DNA of 64,000 nt, taken from contig BPGU01000003.1 in the NCBI GenBank assembly GCA_026003195.1, positions 248,001-312,000 of the forward strand. Reading direction: 5' to 3'. The position numbers and the translations under genes are program-made. The notes beneath the pieces were generated by a model. It ran no database searches, was not told where the DNA came from, and saw only the letters and a program-made list of their open reading frames with translations. This DNA comes from Armatimonadota bacterium. Its GTDB lineage: Bacteria > Armatimonadota > HRBIN16. Positions 60,988-64,000 of the stretch are shown one piece after another (the stretch's first letter is position 1; each line of letters opens with the position of its first letter).

Positions 60988-62799
60988 ATGGTTCAAACAG
61001 GCAAGCAAACTGTAGAGAGCACATCCAGCGATACGCCACCTGCAGGGAAGGCGTTCCAGTATGCAGATGGCGCAGAGGCAATCCTGCACGACCTCTTTCA
61101 GCGTGAGGACTTCGACGAACAGCGCACCTGGATGGAATATAACTGGTGGCCGTTGTCCTATCATCTCTCTCCTGCTCGTGCCAACATCGTCAGCTGGCTG
61201 CCTGCAGTCAGGGATGGGCTGCATGTGCTGGAGGTCGGAGCCGGTTGCGGCGCAATCACTTCCTACCTGTGTCGCGTGCCTGCGATACGACGCATTGTGG
61301 CGGTGGAAGGCGCACCTCAGCGCGCCGAACTGATTCGCCTGCGTTGCAAGCAAGCTTCTCATCTGGAAGTGGTTACCGCCAACATCGAGGATTACCAGCC
61401 TGCCGAGCCGTTCGACGTCATCTTGCTAATTGGTGTGCTGGAGTACGCAGGCAGATATATTGCGCGTCCCGACGCTGCTTCCCACCTGATTCATTTGCTG
61501 TCCGACTGGCTGCGCCCAGAAGGCAGGATGGTCATCGCCATAGAAAATCCTATTGGTCATAAGTATCTGGCGGGCTACCGTGAAGATCACTATGGCGTAC
61601 CTTTCGAAAGCGTTTCCGGCTATCCCGATTACAATGGCATTCGCACCTTCGACAAGGGATTGTTGCAGAGCAAACTGAACGAGGCCGGGTTATGCCACCA
61701 GCTGTGGTTCTACCCCTTTCCCGATTACAAAATGCCCGACGTCGTTCTCTCCGAAAACAGCTTCAGCGAGCCCGGCTTCGACTGGTTGACATTGCTCAAC
61801 CTGCCCACGGTGGACTACTCCCTGCACCAGCGCCCTCTATTCAACGAGCGCGAGTTCCTGCGCATGGTGGCAAGAAACGCTCCGCCATCCGCTTTCATGA
61901 ACTCGTTTCTGGTCATCGCCTCGCGCCTGCCGATGCCGGAGGCGTGGAAGTCTATTCTGGCAGTGAAAGTGCGCAGCCAGTGTGCTCCTCCTTTCCGCCA
62001 GACCAAGTTCTTTCTGAAGCAGAACGACCACATCACGGTAGAGACCACACGCGGCGAATGGTTGAATCGCCCCGCTCCGGTGACTCTGCACAGCGACGCC
62101 AGTGAACCTTACTACCAAAACCTGAAGAACGTGGAACACCTGTTTATCGACAGCCTGTGGCATAAACGCTATGCAGAAGCCGCCTCCGCCCTGCTGCGGT
62201 GGTATGCTACCCTGCTGGCTCGAGTGGTGCCTGAAGGCTACAACAACTCTAGCGAACAGTTTACAGAGTTTTGTGTGCAGAGGCTAGGACGCGCTCTGTA
62301 CGTGCCAAACACCCAGTGGCTACTGGCAGATAGTCTGGACCTCACCCCCCGCAACTGTCTGTTGAATGAAATGACCGGTGAGGTTACGGTCATTGACCTC
62401 GAGTGGGACGTGGGTCTGTTGCTTCCTCTAGACCTGGTGGTGGATAGAGGGATGCTGTATCTGGTGCAGAAGGTGAGCGATTTCTTCGGCACCGACCTGC
62501 TCAACCGCCGCGGCGAATGGAACCTGCCACGTGCCCTGTTGAGTCGTCTGCCTCCTCAGCTGAGAAAAGGTAAGGTGGCGGATATTCATCTTTGGGAATA
62601 CTGGTTCCAGATGGCGGTGCTACGCGGTGATTTCGGCTACCACCTTTCCGAACAAGACCATCGTGCTGCCGCCATCGGCGCCAATCTGAGCCGCCGCAGC
62701 TGGTTCGCCCGCCTGTTGCGCCGACTGGGAGATGCCTCGCGCTCGCCGGGGCTGGTTGGTGCTTCCTTACGTCGCCTGCGTAAGATCACCGGGGTGTAG
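60988..62799 (+). CDS. SAM-dependent methyltransferase with kinase-like C-terminal half (WbdD-like arrangement)
   Basis: 603 residues. N-terminal methyltransferase: SAM motif V-L-E-V-G-A-G-C-G-A-I-T, then I-V-A-V-E-G-A and D-V-I-L-L-I-G-V-L-E-Y. After a linker the C-terminal part contains S-L-D-L-T-P-R-N near residue 450, followed by V-T-V-I-D-L-E-W-D, the D-x4-N and D-x-E pattern of aminoglycoside/LPS kinase folds. A methyltransferase fused to a kinase is the layout of WbdD, which caps O-antigen chains with methyl and phosphate. Start ATG 60988 gives the better ribosome spacing than 60979. Kinase function is inferred. Confidence 0.7.
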   Translation: MVQTGKQTVESTSSDTPPAGKAFQYADGAEAILHDLFQREDFDEQRTWMEYNWWPLSYHLSPARANIVSWLPAVRDGLHVLEVGAGCGAITSYLCRVPAIRRIVAVEGAPQRAELIRLRCKQASHLEVVTANIEDYQPAEPFDVILLIGVLEYAGRYIARPDAASHLIHLLSDWLRPEGRMVIAIENPIGHKYLAGYREDHYGVPFESVSGYPDYNGIRTFDKGLLQSKLNEAGLCHQLWFYPFPDYKMPDVVLSENSFSEPGFDWLTLLNLPTVDYSLHQRPLFNEREFLRMVARNAPPSAFMNSFLVIASRLPMPEAWKSILAVKVRSQCAPPFRQTKFFLKQNDHITVETTRGEWLNRPAPVTLHSDASEPYYQNLKNVEHLFIDSLWHKRYAEAASALLRWYATLLARVVPEGYNNSSEQFTEFCVQRLGRALYVPNTQWLLADSLDLTPRNCLLNEMTGEVTVIDLEWDVGLLLPLDLVVDRGMLYLVQKVSDFFGTDLLNRRGEWNLPRALLSRLPPQLRKGKVADIHLWEYWFQMAVLRGDFGYHLSEQDHRAAAIGANLSRRSWFARLLRRLGDASRSPGLVGASLRRLRKITGV

Positions 62800-62857
62800 A
62801 GGAACCCCTCTACGCACGGCGAACATATCTTCCATACCAAACACAGGAGACCTTCCC

Positions 62858-63637
62858 ATGAGTGACGTCATCCTCGCCTGCAACGTATACAGCTACGGCA
62901 GATACCGTTCGCGGGCGTTTGAGCACATGAGAGCCGTCGGTATCCGCTACGCTGAGGTCAGCATCGACAAACCCGAGGACGCTGACGAATGGCTGAGACA
63001 GATGGAACCGTTTGACCTGCGCGTTTCCAGTGTGATATGCCCCTGCGATGTCTCTTCGGACGAGGGTGCGGAGAGCTTTGCCAGCATCGCTCAAGCGGTG
63101 CAGAAGATGGGGGCAATCATCGCTTTCGTCAGCGTGCACGCAGGGGAAGTACCTCTGCCCGATGTGTACCGCCGCCTGCGACGTATGGGCGACATCGCCG
63201 GGGAACTGGGGGTAAAGGTGGCAATGGAGACGCATCCCGACCTCATCACCAACGGCGACGTGGCTTTGCAGACGATGCAGGCGGTTGCCCATCCGAATGT
63301 GGGCATTAACTTCGACACCGCCAATATCTACTACTACAACGAGGGCACGGATTCGGTGACCGAGCTGCGAAAGGTGCTTCCCCACGTCTTCAGCGTGCAT
63401 CTGAAAGATACCAACGGCAAGCCCCGCACGTGGTACTTTCCTACGTTGGGACAGGGGGTGGTGGACTTTCCGCAGATCTTCCGCCTGCTGCTGGAGCGAG
63501 GCTTCCGGGGACCCTTCACGATGGAGCTGGAGGGTATCGAGGGGGAGAACCTGACCGAAGAGCAGCAGATGGAGCGCGTGGCACAATCCTATGAGTATGT
63601 GCGCGGTATCTTGGAACGGTGGAAGCAAAACCGTTGA
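62858..63637 (+). CDS. Sugar phosphate isomerase/epimerase-like TIM barrel
   Basis: 259 residues, xylose isomerase-like AP-endonuclease-2 fold. Metal-binding residues are likely in V-S-V-H-A-G, A-M-E-T-H-P-D, N-F-D-T-A-N-I and F-S-V-H-L-K-D-T, with a final Glu in M-E-L-E-G. AGGAG precedes ATG 62858. The next methyltransferase start overlaps its end. Substrate unknown; members act on sugars such as tagatose or inosose. Neighbours are methyltransferases, so it may belong to glycan synthesis. Confidence 0.82.
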   Translation: MSDVILACNVYSYGRYRSRAFEHMRAVGIRYAEVSIDKPEDADEWLRQMEPFDLRVSSVICPCDVSSDEGAESFASIAQAVQKMGAIIAFVSVHAGEVPLPDVYRRLRRMGDIAGELGVKVAMETHPDLITNGDVALQTMQAVAHPNVGINFDTANIYYYNEGTDSVTELRKVLPHVFSVHLKDTNGKPRTWYFPTLGQGVVDFPQIFRLLLERGFRGPFTMELEGIEGENLTEEQQMERVAQSYEYVRGILERWKQNR

Positions 63638-64000
63638 CACCCTATCTGAGCTTTGACCGCGTTGCTGACGATTACGACGCGACCCGCTTCCTGCCGGAGG
63701 AGGTACGGGGGGTGGTGGTGGAGCAGATGGTCTCCACTGTTTCTCTCGCCTCTGGAGACTGGTTGCTGGATGCAGGGGTGGGCACGGGGCGTTTCGCGCT
63801 TCCGGTGGCACGGTGTGGGGTGAATGTGCTGGGGCTGGACGTATCGCTCCATATGATGCACCAGCTGCTGCAGAAACACCCCCCTGCCAACCTGCATCTG
63901 GCACAGGCAGACTTGAGGCGGATGCCCGTGCAGTCAGGCTCTGTCTCGGCGGTGCTGGTGGCGCATGTGTTACACCTGATTGCGGACTGGCGCGAGGTGC
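63619..64000 (+). CDS. SAM-dependent methyltransferase, N-terminal part (cut by window edge)
   Basis: At least 127 residues. F-D-R-V-A-D-D-Y-D-A-T-R opens a class I methyltransferase of the Methyltransf_11 type, and the SAM loop L-L-D-A-G-V-G-T-G-R-F-A-L-P-V is followed by V-L-G-L-D-V-S-L-H-M-M. Possible starts are GTG 63619 or TTG 63634, both overlapping the end of the upstream gene. The C-terminus is outside the window. Acceptor unknown. Confidence 0.8.
   Translation, partial: MEAKPLTPYLSFDRVADDYDATRFLPEEVRGVVVEQMVSTVSLASGDWLLDAGVGTGRFALPVARCGVNVLGLDVSLHMMHQLLQKHPPANLHLAQADLRRMPVQSGSVSAVLVAHVLHLIADWREV

Overview
The window looks like a chromosomal stretch of a Gram-negative-type bacterium, most likely a member of the Armatimonadota. 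This is inferred from the mix of genes, not from a search. Pointers are prepilin-like N-termini (DUF1559 style), many carbohydrate-active enzymes of the heparinase, GH127, GH144 and GH110-like types, paired Gfo/Idh/MocA oxidoreductases, a Uma2 nuclease, kdsB (Kdo for lipopolysaccharide), SigH-like and ECF-like sigma factors, and short intergenic spaces with ATGA/TGATG overlaps. Several promoters match TTGACA-17-TATAAT closely. I saw no phage, insertion sequence or CRISPR array.

Layout. 0-8.7 kb: end of a HAD phosphatase and a URO-D-like methyltransferase (minus), CCA-adding enzyme, a frameshifted BadF-type sugar kinase, a large heparinase II/III protein, a PfkB kinase, and an exported STN-domain protein with a Gly/Tyr/Trp/RGG tail. 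8.7-15.6 kb: a saccharide-degrading block on the minus strand (GH127, a saccharopine dehydrogenase-like protein, a clan GH-A hydrolase). 15.8-20.2 kb: an anti-sigma-like protein translationally coupled to a 1163-residue repeat-containing envelope protein. 20.4-22.6 kb: class II aldolase and citrate synthase. 22.7-28 kb: two paralogous multi-pass membrane proteins flanking a NIF3 gene, with argB upstream. 28-34.5 kb: GH110-like beta-helix protein, a second PfkB kinase, Uma2, methyltransferase, esterase and purM.

34.6-40.4 kb is a five-gene minus-strand operon: two tandem Gfo/Idh/MocA oxidoreductases followed by the ATPase and two permeases of a nucleoside/sugar (BMP-type) importer, with no binding-protein gene in view. 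40.5-45.6 kb carries a GH144-like glucoamylase-fold enzyme, a prepilin-like protein, a small membrane protein, a LacI-family regulator with a strong promoter and two matching operator-like sites, and a TIM-barrel glycosidase-like protein. 46-48.4 kb is the most unusual part. An ECF-like sigma factor ORF runs without a stop into the frame of an exported Cys-rich protein whose own start lies in another frame, the two frames meeting at a run of nine G. A membrane protein and a second prepilin-like protein follow.

48.4-64 kb: glycolate-oxidase-type flavoprotein, a DUF3368/RHH toxin-antitoxin pair, a four-gene operon (kdsB, nnrED, two FHA/zinc-ribbon membrane proteins), tRNA-Leu(CAA), ygfZ, an EamA transporter, a membrane-anchored protein, mutY with an altered active-site motif, a SigH-like sigma factor, a methyltransferase with a kinase-like C-terminal half, a sugar isomerase-like TIM barrel, and a methyltransferase cut by the window edge.
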